From assembly GCF_031845305.1 (NCBI RefSeq), contig NZ_JAVREH010000022.1, positions 1-64,000 on the forward strand: DNA of 64,000 nt, written 5' to 3'. A model generated the notes under the pieces. The model ran no database searches. It saw only the letters and a list, made by a program, of their open reading frames with translations, and had not been told where the DNA came from. This DNA comes from Jatrophihabitans_A lederbergiae. GTDB lineage: Bacteria > Actinomycetota > Actinomycetes > Mycobacteriales > Jatrophihabitantaceae. Position 1 is the stretch's first letter; every line of letters begins with the position of its first letter. Of the stretch, positions 32,199-40,898 are shown piece by piece. The translations under genes and the position numbers were made by a program.

Positions 32199-33248
32199 AC
32201 CGCCGTAATTCATGCCCATTGCCTCGGTGACCTCGGCCAGGGTCGTGGCCGCGATGGCGTCGGCTCGCTCCGATCCCCGGGCCAGGATGTCGCGGGCGTC
32301 CACGCGGCTCAGCTCGGACCGACGCTCCCGGATGGGCGCCAGGAAGTCGTTGACGGCCGCGGTCACCACGCGCTTGAGCTGTGCGGCACCGCCGTCCCCG
32401 ACCTCCGCCGCGATGGCGGCCGGGTCCTGACCCCGGCATAACCCCGCCAGCGTCAGCAGAGTGGCGATCTCCGGACGCCCGGCCGGGTCGAAGGTGATCC
32501 GACGATCCGAGTCGGTTCTGGCTCCTCGGACCTTGGCCGCGACCACGTCCGGGTCGTCGGTCAGCGCGATCGCGTTGCCCAGGCTCTTCGACATCTTGCG
32601 GCCATCCAGGCCGGCCAGGACCGGAGCTTCGCCCAGCAGCGCATCCGGCAGTCCGAAGACCGGTCCGTACCGTTCGTTGAAACGGCGGGCGATGGCCCGG
32701 GTCAGCTCCAGGTGCGGCAGCTGATCCTTGCCGACCGGTACGAGTTCCGCCTTGCAGAACAGGATGTCCGCCGCCTGGTGCACCGGATAGGCGAGCATCA
32801 GGCCGTTGACCGACGACCGGCCGGCCAGCCGGATCTCCTCCTTGACGGTGGGATTGCGGTCCAGCTCGGAGGTGCTGACCAGCGACAGGAACGGCAGGAC
32901 GAGCTGGTTCAGCGCCGGGACGGAGCTGTGCGCGAAGATGGTCGTGCTGTCCGGATCGAGCCCGCACGACAGGTAGTCCAGCACCAGCCCGGTCGTCAGC
33001 TCGTGGAGGTCGCCGGGAAGGTCGCGATCGGTGATGACCTGGAAGTCCGCGACCACCACCAGAAGGTCCGCACCCTCGCGCTGCAGCCGAACCCGATTGG
33101 CGAGGGTGCCGAAGTAGTGGCCGAGGTGCAGCGCTCCGGTGGGCCGGTCGCCGGTGAGCACCCGGACGCCTTCCAGGCCGGTCGGACGATCGGAATGTGC
33201 CGGCAAATCCTGGCCATGGTGCCGATTGTGGATCTCGAGCGTGGTCAT
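32184..33248 (-). CDS. trpS: tryptophanyl-tRNA synthetase
   Basis: This class I synthetase (354 residues) charges tRNA-Trp. The HIGH motif is GALHLGHYFG and the KMSKS loop is GRKMSKSLGNAI; the Trp-binding region includes YPVHQAADILFCKAELVPVG. The start is ATG 33248 with GGAGG five to six bases before; an upstream in-frame GTG at 33275 is less likely. The gene is preceded by a leader peptide with tandem Trp codons and competing hairpins, so expression should rise when charged tRNA-Trp is scarce. This resembles the attenuator-controlled auxiliary, indolmycin-resistant TrpRS of Streptomyces coelicolor. Whether this is the housekeeping or an auxiliary copy cannot be told from the window. Confidence 0.93.
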   Translation of the reverse strand: MTTLEIHNRHHGQDLPAHSDRPTGLEGVRVLTGDRPTGALHLGHYFGTLANRVRLQREGADLLVVVADFQVITDRDLPGDLHELTTGLVLDYLSCGLDPDSTTIFAHSSVPALNQLVLPFLSLVSTSELDRNPTVKEEIRLAGRSSVNGLMLAYPVHQAADILFCKAELVPVGKDQLPHLELTRAIARRFNERYGPVFGLPDALLGEAPVLAGLDGRKMSKSLGNAIALTDDPDVVAAKVRGARTDSDRRITFDPAGRPEIATLLTLAGLCRGQDPAAIAAEVGDGGAAQLKRVVTAAVNDFLAPIRERRSELSRVDARDILARGSERADAIAATTLAEVTEAMGMNYGGSHRP

Positions 33249-33278
33249 GTCGTCCTCCGAGGTCGGGCTGTCCACGCC

Positions 33279-33313
33279 GGAAGAAACAACAAAGCCGTCC
33301 CGGCGGGGACGGC
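33279..33313 (-). terminator. intrinsic terminator in the trpS leader
   Basis: On the minus strand an 8-bp perfect stem GCCGTCCC/GGGACGGC (33306-33313 with 33294-33301) with a 4-nt loop is followed by TTTGTTGTTTCTT (complement of 33281-33293). A T-rich run of this kind is rare in this genome and marks a real Rho-independent terminator. It lies about 30-60 nt before the trpS start. Confidence 0.85.
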
Positions 33314-33376
33314 CCTTGAGTGGTGGACCGGTGCGTTCACGGGTCCAGGTCGAGTGAGCCGTCCTAGCAGGACGGC
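33279..33376 (-). promoter_or_regulatory. ribosome-mediated attenuator of trpS
   Basis: Four segments form the classic 1:2, 2:3, 3:4 set on the minus strand. Segment 1 is GCCGTCC at the Trp-Trp-Pro-Ser codons (complement of 33370-33376). Segment 2 is GGACGGC (33358-33364), segment 3 is GCCGTCCC (33306-33313) and segment 4 is GGGACGGC (33294-33301). 3:4 is followed by a T-rich run and is the terminator; 2:3 is the antiterminator; 1:2 is the protector. A ribosome stalled at the Trp codons covers segment 1 and frees segment 2. Confidence 0.85.
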
Positions 33377-33441
33377 CACCACAGGCGCAGTGTCGTTACC
33401 GCGCAAGCAAAACTCACCAGCACAAAGTACACCCAGCTCAA
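33364..33441 (-). CDS. trpS leader peptide with tandem Trp codons
   Basis: A short frame ends LRLWWPSC followed by TAG at 33366-33364, so two adjacent TGG codons lie just before the stop and within segment 1 of the attenuator. The start is uncertain. TTG 33441 (25 residues, with GAGG eight bases upstream, adding a third Trp codon at 33435) and GTG 33432 (22 residues) are both possible. The frame stays open far upstream into the 3' end of the Ku gene region, but only the leader-sized end makes sense. Its role is to sense charged tRNA-Trp by ribosome stalling; the peptide itself need have no function. Confidence 0.7.
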   Translation of the reverse strand: MSWVYFVLVSFACAVTTLRLWWPSC

Positions 33442-33457
33442 CCGGGACGCCTCGACG

Positions 33458-34501
33458 TCAGGCGCTCTTGGACGCGGCCTTCTTCGCCGGTGCCTGGGCG
33501 GCCGCGGTGGTCTTGGCGGCGGCGCGTTTGGCGGGCGCCTTCTTGGCGGCGGCCTTTTTTGCCGGAGCCTTGCGGGCAGCCTTCTTCGGAGCGGCTCCGG
33601 CCTCGTTACTACCAGACGCTGCGTTATTACCGGACGCGCTGGCAGCCGAGCCGCTGCCGCCGGCGCCGTCCTGGCCGGCGCCGTCCTGGCCGGCTCCGGC
33701 CTGGGCCACCGTGCCGCCCCGGGCGCGGTCCACGCTGCGCTGCAACGCGGTAAGCAGATCGATGACCTCACCGGTCTTTCCGGCGGCGGGCTTCTTCTCG
33801 TCCTCGACGAGCTGGGCGGACTCGCCGCGCTCCACCTTGGCCTCGATGAGCTCGACGACGGCCGCCCGGTAGCTGTCGGTGAACTGCTCCGGCTCGAAAT
33901 CGGCGGCCATGCTCTCGACCAGCGACGCCGCCATCTTCAGTTCCTGCGGTCGAAGCTCGACCTCGGTGTCCAGCACCGGAAACTCCGCCTTGCGCACCTC
34001 GTCGGGCCACAGCATGGTCTGCAGCACGATCGTCTTGTCCCGCACCCGCAGCACCGCCAGGGTCTCTTTCTGGCGCAGGGCCACCCTGACGATCGCCATC
34101 CGCTCCGTCTCGACCAGCGCCTCTCGGAGCAGCGCGTACGGCTTGGCGGCCTTGGCGTCCGGCTCGAGGAAGTAGCTCTTGGCGAACAGGATCGGATCGA
34201 CCTGGCTGCTGGGGACGAACTCCACCACATCGATCTCGTGGCTGGTGGCGACCGGCAGCTTGTCCAGGTCCTCGTCGGTGAGGATGACCAGCTGACCGTC
34301 GCTGGTCTCATAGCCCTTCGCGATCGAGTCGAACCCGACCTCCTCACCGCACACGCTGCAGGTCCGCTTGTAGCGGATGCGGCCGCCGTCGGCCCGGTGC
34401 ACCTGGTGAAAGCGGATGTCGTTCTCTTCGGTCGCGGCGAACAGCCGCACCGGCACGTTGACCAGACCGAAGGACACCGCGCCCTTCCAGATCGCCCTCA
34501 T
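33458..34501 (-). CDS. ku: Ku protein, non-homologous end joining
   Basis: This 347-residue protein binds broken DNA ends as a ring-shaped dimer. It starts MRAIWKGAVSFGLVNVPVRL, the hallmark of bacterial Ku, and has IRYKRTCSVCGEEV and LPVATSHEIDVVEFVP in the core. After residue 270 it carries a low-complexity Gly/Ala/Ser linker and a Lys/Ala-rich tail with repeated PAKKAAAKKA, a DNA-binding extension common in actinobacterial Ku. It is divergent from an ATP-dependent DNA ligase gene with 52 bp between starts, so the two proteins form an NHEJ unit. Confidence 0.95.
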   Translation of the reverse strand: MRAIWKGAVSFGLVNVPVRLFAATEENDIRFHQVHRADGGRIRYKRTCSVCGEEVGFDSIAKGYETSDGQLVILTDEDLDKLPVATSHEIDVVEFVPSSQVDPILFAKSYFLEPDAKAAKPYALLREALVETERMAIVRVALRQKETLAVLRVRDKTIVLQTMLWPDEVRKAEFPVLDTEVELRPQELKMAASLVESMAADFEPEQFTDSYRAAVVELIEAKVERGESAQLVEDEKKPAAGKTGEVIDLLTALQRSVDRARGGTVAQAGAGQDGAGQDGAGGSGSAASASGNNAASGSNEAGAAPKKAARKAPAKKAAAKKAPAKRAAAKTTAAAQAPAKKAASKSA

Positions 34502-34553
34502 ACCGTGCTCCTCACGCCTAGCGCGCCAAATGTTCGACGGGCAGCATGAGCGT

Positions 34554-35525
34554 ATGCGACCGATGCTGGCAATTGCTGGCCCACAACCCATTGGCGCGGA
34601 GTGGCTTCACGAAGTCAAGTGGGATGGGCTCCGCATACTGGCCGATGTGTCGCAATCAGGCCTGCAACTGCTCTCGCGCGTCGGACGGGATGTGACAGGC
34701 AGCTTTCCCGAGCTCGAACCCGTCACCGGCACCGTCCGGGACGCGCTGATCGACGGTGAGGTGATCGTGCTGCGCAACGGCGTGCCGTCCCACGAGGCGC
34801 TGACCGATCGGCTGCGGGGAACCGACGCCCGGCGGACGCGGCGACTCGCCGAGGACGAGCCGGCCACCGTGATGGCCTTCGACCTGCTCCGGTTGTACGG
34901 CGTGGACCTCACCGGCCGCCCGCTCACCGAGCGCCGCGCCAGCCTGGAAAGGCTGCGGCTTCCGGCCGAGTCCTGGCGGACCTCGCCTCGCTATGACGAC
35001 GGCCCGGCGCTGCTGTCCGCCACCCGGGAGCAGGGCCTCGAGGGCGTGGTGGCGAAGCGATCCGGCTCGACCTACCAGCCCGGACGGCGCAGCCCGGACT
35101 GGGTGAAGACCGCGCACCGGCGCGATCAGGCCTGCGTGGTCGGCGGCTGGCTGCCCGCTACCGAGGACGGGGTGGCGGCGCTGCTCGTCGGTCTTCCCGA
35201 CGGCGCCGGGCTGTTGCGCTACACCGGGCGGGTGGAGCGGGGCATTGGCGCGAGGTCCGGCCAGGACCTGCGCAGGCTGCTGTCCGCAATTCCCGCTGAG
35301 ACGGCCCCGTTCGCCGCCCCATTCGATGGCCCACCTGACGGCCCGACTGACGCGCCGTCCGACGGTTTGCTCGATGGCGGCACCGAAAGCGCCTGCTGGT
35401 GCCGCCCCCGGCTGGTGATCGAGGTTCGTCATCTCGGGTGGTCGCCGGCGCGCCGGATGCGCGAGCCGGTGTTCCGCGGGGTCCGAACCGATCTCGACGC
35501 GGCAGAGGTTCGGGACGAGTCCTGA
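34554..35525 (+). CDS. ATP-dependent DNA ligase (LigD-type ligase domain)
   Basis: This 323-residue stand-alone ligase seals breaks using ATP. The adenylated Lys lies in WLHEVKWDGLRIL (KxDG motif). Other nucleotidyl-transferase motifs are DALIDGEVIVL, ATVMAFDLLRLYG, LEGVVAKRSGSTY and DWVKTAHRR. The C terminus is an OB-fold ending in RPRLVIEVRHLGWSPARRMREPVFRGVRTD. The polymerase and nuclease domains of full LigD are absent here. The start is ATG 34554. Divergence from ku points to a role in non-homologous end joining. A Pro/Asp/Gly-rich repeat (residues 252-280) interrupts the OB region. Confidence 0.9.
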   Translation: MRPMLAIAGPQPIGAEWLHEVKWDGLRILADVSQSGLQLLSRVGRDVTGSFPELEPVTGTVRDALIDGEVIVLRNGVPSHEALTDRLRGTDARRTRRLAEDEPATVMAFDLLRLYGVDLTGRPLTERRASLERLRLPAESWRTSPRYDDGPALLSATREQGLEGVVAKRSGSTYQPGRRSPDWVKTAHRRDQACVVGGWLPATEDGVAALLVGLPDGAGLLRYTGRVERGIGARSGQDLRRLLSAIPAETAPFAAPFDGPPDGPTDAPSDGLLDGGTESACWCRPRLVIEVRHLGWSPARRMREPVFRGVRTDLDAAEVRDES

Positions 35526-35605
35526 CGCCGACCGTACCGAGCGCCACCGACGGCGTCGCGGGAACCTAAGTTTGGCTTTCTAACAAACGGCATAGACTGG
35601 CTGTC

Positions 35606-38600
35606 GTGCCAACAGCCGAACCCACGACCGCGTCCTGGATCCGCCGGCTTCTCGGGTACTGCTTACGCCACCGTCTCGACCTCTTCGGAGCCTTCGCCGC
35701 CGCCCTCGCCGACGCCGTGGTCTCGGTCGCCGTCCCGCTGGTCATCAAGCACGTGATCGATCTGGTCAGCGCTCCCGCCGCGAACTCCGTCGGCCACCGA
35801 AACTCGATCACGCCCTGGGTCCTCGTGCTCATCGGTGCCGCGCTCGTGCAGTACGCGCTCACGTTCATCCGCCGCTACCTTGCCGGCCGGCTCTCCCTCG
35901 ACGTCCAGTACGACCTGCGCGGCGACGTCTTCACCTCCCTGCAGCGACTGGACGGGGCCGCGCAGGACGCCCTGCAGACCGGCCAGGTGGTGAGCCGCTC
36001 GATCAGCGACGTCGGCCTGGTCCAGGGGCTGCTCGCCTTCCTGCCGGCCCTCACCGGCAACGTTCTGCTGTTCGTGATCTCCCTCATCGCCATGCTGTGG
36101 CTGTCGCCGCTGCTGACGCTGGTTGCCTTCGCCATCGCGCCGGCCCTGTGGTTCGTCGCGCTCGCCTCACGACGTGACCTGTTCCCGGCGAACTGGGTCG
36201 CGCAGCAGCAGGCCGGCAATCTGGTCGGCCACGTCGAGGCTGCGGTCACCGGCGTCCGGGTCGTCAAGGGATTCGGCCAGGAGCAGCGAGAGGTCCGCGA
36301 GCTCAGCGCGCAGGCCCGCGCCCTGTTCGCCATGCGGATGCGGGTCGTCCGCTTCCAGGCCAAGTATTCCTCGGCGCTGACCGCGATCCCGGGGCTCGGC
36401 CAGGTCGGCGTGCTGCTGCTCGGCGGTTGGCTGGCGTTGCACGGCCAGATCACCATCGGAACGTTCCTGGCGTTCTCCACCTACCTCGGCCAGCTCGTCG
36501 GCCCGGTGCGTCAGGTCACGGCGCTGCTCACGATCGGCCAGCAGGCCCGAGCCGGCGTGGAACGGGTGCTCGAGGTGATCGACTCCTCCCCCGCTGTCGT
36601 GGATTCTCCCGACGCGCGGGACATACCGCCCGGTCCGCTGGAGCTCCGGTTCGACGATGTCAGCTTCGGCTACACCCGCTCCGAACCGGTGCTGCGTGGC
36701 CTGGACCTGACCGTGCGCGCGGGCGAGACCGTCGCCATCGTCGGCGGTTCCGGTTCGGGAAAATCGACGCTGGCCATGCTGGTGCCGCGCTTCTACGACG
36801 TGCACTCCGGCGCCCTGTCGATCGGCGGGGTCGACGTTCGCCAGTTGCGGCTGGCTGACGTCCGCGCCGCCATCGGCATGGTGTTCGAGGACAGCTTCCT
36901 CTTCTCCGACACCATCGCCGCCAATATCGCCTACGGGCGTCCGGGGGCCTCCCAGGACGAGATCGTCGCCGCCGCGGAAGCCGCCGAGGCCGCCGGCTTC
37001 ATCACCGAGCTGCCCGAGGGCTATGACACCCTCGTCGGGGAGCGGGGCCTGACCCTGTCCGGTGGCCAGCGCCAGCGGATCGCGCTGGCCCGCGCGCTGC
37101 TCACCCGGCCCCGGATCATGCTGCTCGACGACGCCACCAGCGCCATCGACCCACGCGTCGAGTCCGAGATCCTGGCGACCCTGCGGCACCTGATCGCCGG
37201 TCGCACCACGGTCCTCGTCGCGCACCGGCGGTCGACCCTGGCACTCGCGGACCGGATCGCGGTGCTGGAGCACGGCCGGGTGGCCGATATCGGGACCTTC
37301 GAGGAGCTGATGGTGCGCTCGCCGCTGTTCCGGCTGCTGCTGGGCGGTCCCGGAGACGATGCCGAGGGGATCGACGCCGGCGAACTGTGCCAGGATGCCG
37401 AGCCGTCGACCACCGTGGTTGGCGGCGTCACCATCGCCCTGTGGCAACGCCGGCTACCCGACTCCCCGGACGGCTCACTCAACGGCGTTGCGGTGGCCGG
37501 CACATCGACCGGAAGCCTGGCCGCGGGCCGAGCCGGTGTCGCCGGAGCCGGCGGCGGTCCGGGCGGCGGTGGCATGCTCGACGGCGTACCCGCCACCCCG
37601 GAGCTGCTCGCGAAGGTCGCCGCGCTGCCGCCGGCGACCGATCACCCCGCGGTCGACGAGGCCCAGGCCCAGGCATCGGACGAGAAGTTCGGCCTGCGCC
37701 GGCTGCTGGCACCGCTGAAGCTGCCCTTCGCGCTGGGAATCGTGCTGATCGGCCTGGATGCGCTGCTCCAGCTGGTGCTGCCCTCGCTGATCCGGACCGG
37801 CATCGACCGCGGTGTCGGAGAGCACCACGTACAGGTGCTGTTCATCGTGTCGGCCATCGCACTCGGGGTGCTCGTCTTCGACTGGGGGGTGAGCGCGGCC
37901 GGTCAGTGGATGACCGGACGCACCGGCGAGCGGCTGCTCTACACGCTGCGGGTGAAGGCCTTCGCGCACCTGCAGCGGCTCAGCCTCGACTTCTACGAGC
38001 GCGAATTGGCGGGCCGCATCATGACCCGGATGACCACCGACGTCGACGCGCTGTCCAACTTCCTGCAGACGGGCCTGGCCACCGCGCTCATCAGCGTGCT
38101 GACCCTCGTCGGCGTGCTGATCGCGCTGCTGGTGCTCGACGCCGAGCTGGCCCTCGTCCTTGTCGTCGCGCTGCCCATCCTGCTGGCCGCCACCTGGGCC
38201 TTTCGGCGGGCCGCGGTGCCCGCCTACGTCGAGGCACGCGAGCGGGTGAGCACCGTCAATGCCCAGTTCCAGGAGAACGTCGCCGGCGTCCGGGTGGCTC
38301 AGGTCTTCAGCCGGGAACAGCACAACACCCGCCGGTTCCTGGGCGCCGCGAGCGACTACCGCAACTCCCGGCTGCGGGCGCAGGGTTACATCGCAGCGTA
38401 TTTCCCCTTTGTCCAGTTCCTCGCCGACGTCTCCGGTGCGGCAGTGCTGGGCTTCGGTGCGCACCGACTGTCGCACGGCACGCTCACCGCCGGTGCGCTG
38501 ATCGCGTTCTTCCTGTACCTGGACGCCTTCTTCTCACCGGTCCAGCAGCTGTCCCAGGTCTTCGACGGCTACCAGCAGGCGTCGGTCGGCCTGTCCCGGC

Positions 38601-39487
38601 TCGAGGACCTGCTGCGCGCCCCCACCGGAACCCCGAACGCCGAGCACCCGAGGCCGGTGGACCACCTTCGGGGCGAGATCACCATGGCCGGCGTCCGGTT
38701 CGCGTACAACCACTCCGACGCTCCCGCCGTACGTGACATCGACCTGCGGGTACCGGCCGGCCAATCGGTCGCCCTGGTCGGCCGGACCGGCGCCGGCAAG
38801 TCGACCGTTGTCAAGCTCATCGCCCGGTTCTACGACCCGATCGAGGGATCGGTACGGGCCGACGGCGTGGACCTGCGCGCCATGGATCTCGCCGACTACC
38901 GCCGGCACCTCGGATTCGTTCCGCAGGAGGCCTACCTGTCGCCGGGCAGCATTCGGGACGCCATCGCCTACGGCCGGCCGGAGGCTACCGACCGCGAGGT
39001 GGAGCGGGCCGCACGGGCGGTAGGCGCACACGACATGATCGCCACGCTGAGCGAGGGTTACCTGCACGAGGTCGGTGAGCGGGGTCGGAACCTGTCCGCC
39101 GGGCAGCGCCAGCTCATCGCGCTGGCCCGTGCCGAGCTGGTGGACCCCGACATCCTGCTCCTGGACGAGGCAACCGCGGCCCTCGACCTGGCCAGCGAGG
39201 CGGTCGTCACCGAGGCCACCCAGCGGCTCAGCCGGCATCGCACCACCGTGACGGTGGCGCACCGGCTCACCACGGCGGCGCGGGCAGACCGGATTCTGGT
39301 GATGTCCGAGGGTCGGATCGTCGAGGACGGGCCGCACGAGGAGCTGCTGTCCCGCGACGGCACCTACGCGGCGCTGTGGCGTGCCTACATCAGCGGCTCA
39401 GACGCTACTGACGAGTCGTCAGACGGTGCCGAGCTCGCCGACGTAGCCGGGGCCGTGACCCACGCCCGCACAGTCGTCAGCGACTAG
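35606..39487 (+). CDS. fused two-half ABC exporter, multidrug-type
   Basis: This single 1293-residue chain contains two full exporter halves: membrane domain 1, ATPase 1 (Walker A GGSGSGKST near 381, signature LSGGQRQ, Walker B LLDDATSAID near 504), a Gly-rich linker (AGAGGGPGGGGMLDG), membrane domain 2 and ATPase 2 (GRTGAGKST near 1057, signature LSAGQRQ near 1162, LLLDEATAALD near 1183). The Asp in Walker B of half 1 and the altered signature of half 2 belong to the same composite site, so one ATP site is degenerate as in heterodimeric exporters. Rv0194 of M. tuberculosis is a fused relative. The GTG start lies seven bases after TAGACT (35594-35599), so the mRNA may be leaderless. Confidence 0.92.
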   Translation: MPTAEPTTASWIRRLLGYCLRHRLDLFGAFAAALADAVVSVAVPLVIKHVIDLVSAPAANSVGHRNSITPWVLVLIGAALVQYALTFIRRYLAGRLSLDVQYDLRGDVFTSLQRLDGAAQDALQTGQVVSRSISDVGLVQGLLAFLPALTGNVLLFVISLIAMLWLSPLLTLVAFAIAPALWFVALASRRDLFPANWVAQQQAGNLVGHVEAAVTGVRVVKGFGQEQREVRELSAQARALFAMRMRVVRFQAKYSSALTAIPGLGQVGVLLLGGWLALHGQITIGTFLAFSTYLGQLVGPVRQVTALLTIGQQARAGVERVLEVIDSSPAVVDSPDARDIPPGPLELRFDDVSFGYTRSEPVLRGLDLTVRAGETVAIVGGSGSGKSTLAMLVPRFYDVHSGALSIGGVDVRQLRLADVRAAIGMVFEDSFLFSDTIAANIAYGRPGASQDEIVAAAEAAEAAGFITELPEGYDTLVGERGLTLSGGQRQRIALARALLTRPRIMLLDDATSAIDPRVESEILATLRHLIAGRTTVLVAHRRSTLALADRIAVLEHGRVADIGTFEELMVRSPLFRLLLGGPGDDAEGIDAGELCQDAEPSTTVVGGVTIALWQRRLPDSPDGSLNGVAVAGTSTGSLAAGRAGVAGAGGGPGGGGMLDGVPATPELLAKVAALPPATDHPAVDEAQAQASDEKFGLRRLLAPLKLPFALGIVLIGLDALLQLVLPSLIRTGIDRGVGEHHVQVLFIVSAIALGVLVFDWGVSAAGQWMTGRTGERLLYTLRVKAFAHLQRLSLDFYERELAGRIMTRMTTDVDALSNFLQTGLATALISVLTLVGVLIALLVLDAELALVLVVALPILLAATWAFRRAAVPAYVEARERVSTVNAQFQENVAGVRVAQVFSREQHNTRRFLGAASDYRNSRLRAQGYIAAYFPFVQFLADVSGAAVLGFGAHRLSHGTLTAGALIAFFLYLDAFFSPVQQLSQVFDGYQQASVGLSRLEDLLRAPTGTPNAEHPRPVDHLRGEITMAGVRFAYNHSDAPAVRDIDLRVPAGQSVALVGRTGAGKSTVVKLIARFYDPIEGSVRADGVDLRAMDLADYRRHLGFVPQEAYLSPGSIRDAIAYGRPEATDREVERAARAVGAHDMIATLSEGYLHEVGERGRNLSAGQRQLIALARAELVDPDILLLDEATAALDLASEAVVTEATQRLSRHRTTVTVAHRLTTAARADRILVMSEGRIVEDGPHEELLSRDGTYAALWRAYISGSDATDESSDGAELADVAGAVTHARTVVSD

Positions 39488-40450
39488 TGCCCGGTCGGGG
39501 TGCCGGTGGTCCGCTTGCAGGGTGGCGTGCCCGATCCGGTAGCTGTCGGCAAGCACCAGCCGCACCCCCAGCGCGACCTGGTGACAGTCGAAGGATTCCG
39601 CCACCACCACGTGCGCTGACAGTGCGGCCTCACCGGCGCCCAGGTCCCACACGTGCAGGTCGTGCACCTCGGTCACTCCGTCGACCTGGGCCATCGCCTT
39701 GCCGATCAGGGCTGGATCGCTGCCGGTGGGGGCAGCCTCCAGGAACACCCGGCCGGCCGCCCGCACCAAGTCGACACCGGCATGCGCCATCAGCGCGGCG
39801 ACGACCAGCGCGGCGACCGCGTCCGCGCCGGCCCAGCCGGTGAGGACGACGACGAGGCCCGCCACCGCGGTGGCCAGGAACGCCCACAGGTCGTTGACCA
39901 GGTGCGCCACGGCGCCCCGGACATTGAGGCTGTTCGGGTTGGCCTTGCTGGCCAGCAGCACCGCGAGCCCGTTCACCGCGACGCCGATCAGGGCCACCAC
40001 CAGCACGGCGGTTCCGTCCACGTCGGGCGGGTGCACGAGCCGGCGGACGGCCGCGATGGTGAACCAGCATGCGAGCAGCAGCAGGGTGATGCCGTTGGCC
40101 TGGGCCGACAGGGCGTCGATCCTGGTGAAGCCATAGGTGTACGCGCCTCGGGCCGGGCGTTGGGCGAGCTTCGAGGCAGCGATCGCTACCGCCAGCGCGG
40201 CGGCGTCGGTGAGCATGTGGCCGGCGTCGGTCAGCAGCGCCAGCGAACCGGACGCCAGGCCCACCGTCACCTCGCCCGACATGAAGGCGAGGATCACCGC
40301 CAGCGAGGCGAACAGCCAGCGCCGGTCGGTCTGGGCCGTGACCGCGGCAGGCCCATGCGCGTGGCCGTCCCCGCCGTGAGCGCGGTTGCCGCGGCTGTGC
40401 TCGCTGGGGTTGTGGTTGCTGTGCTCGCTGTCGGGATGGCGCTGAGTCAT
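39419..40450 (-). CDS. cation diffusion facilitator (CzcD/ZitB-like metal exporter)
   Basis: This 343-residue transporter exports Zn2+, Co2+ or Cd2+ in exchange for protons. The N terminus is His-rich (SEHSNHNPSEHSRGNRAHGG, then GHAHGP). The six membrane helices include the metal-site motifs HMLTDAAALAVAI and HLVNDLWAF (HxxxD in helices 2 and 5), and the cytoplasmic domain has VDGVTEVHDLHVWDLG. It is coupled to the upstream metal sensor gene by a four-base overlap. Its last 69 bases overlap the 3' end of the convergent ABC exporter gene, and the extra C-terminal residues after QADH are not family-like. Confidence 0.92.
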   Translation of the reverse strand: MTQRHPDSEHSNHNPSEHSRGNRAHGGDGHAHGPAAVTAQTDRRWLFASLAVILAFMSGEVTVGLASGSLALLTDAGHMLTDAAALAVAIAASKLAQRPARGAYTYGFTRIDALSAQANGITLLLLACWFTIAAVRRLVHPPDVDGTAVLVVALIGVAVNGLAVLLASKANPNSLNVRGAVAHLVNDLWAFLATAVAGLVVVLTGWAGADAVAALVVAALMAHAGVDLVRAAGRVFLEAAPTGSDPALIGKAMAQVDGVTEVHDLHVWDLGAGEAALSAHVVVAESFDCHQVALGVRLVLADSYRIGHATLQADHRHPDRALVADDCAGVGHGPGYVGELGTV

Positions 40451-40845
40451 GGCCGGCTCGCAAGATCGGGTTCGCCGTGCCGCAGGTCGCCGGGCTCGTC
40501 GTGGCGGACGTCGCTGTGCTGGGCGTGCGCCAGCGCGATGCTCAGCAGGTCGCCGACGTGGGAGTCCGCCAACCGGTAGAACGCCAGCCGGCCGGTCCGG
40601 CGGACGTGCACCACCTCGTGCGCCCGCAGCAGCCGCAACGCGTGCGAGGTGGCGGACTCGCTGAGCCCGGACAGCGCCGACAGCGTTCCCACATTCGCCT
40701 CACCCGCGCTCAGCACGACCAGCAGACGCAGTCGGCCGGGGTCGGAGAGCAACCCGAACACCTCGGCGGTGTCGAGGATGTCGCGCTCCGCGGGCATCGA
40801 GACGGCAGCCTCACGCGCGGCGACAACGCCTGAACGAACGTTCAC
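40447..40845 (-). CDS. ArsR/SmtB-family metal sensor, CzrA-like
   Basis: This 132-residue winged-helix repressor (VFGLLSDPGRLRLLVVLSAG, LSGLSESATSHALRLLRAHE, RRTGRLAFYRLAD) carries, in its last helix, Asp and His residues spaced as D-x-H-x10-H-x2-H (DSHVGDLLSIALAHAQH). That is exactly the alpha5 zinc site of CzrA/SmtB sensors. Zinc or cobalt binding should release DNA and derepress the CDF exporter encoded directly downstream with an ATGA overlap. A further His/Asp-rich tail follows. The start at 40845 could be shorter, for example at the Met of MPAERDILD (40797). Confidence 0.9.
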   Translation of the reverse strand: MNVRSGVVAAREAAVSMPAERDILDTAEVFGLLSDPGRLRLLVVLSAGEANVGTLSALSGLSESATSHALRLLRAHEVVHVRRTGRLAFYRLADSHVGDLLSIALAHAQHSDVRHDEPGDLRHGEPDLASRP

Positions 40846-40898
40846 ATATCAAGGATGCCGTCGCCGCGCGTCCGGCGTCAAGCAATGCGGTCACATCC

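Noticed and set aside
33249..33457. T-box riboswitch upstream of trpS
   Set aside because: I find no conserved T-box sequence or specifier stem; a leader peptide with tandem Trp codons and four pairing segments explains the region fully.
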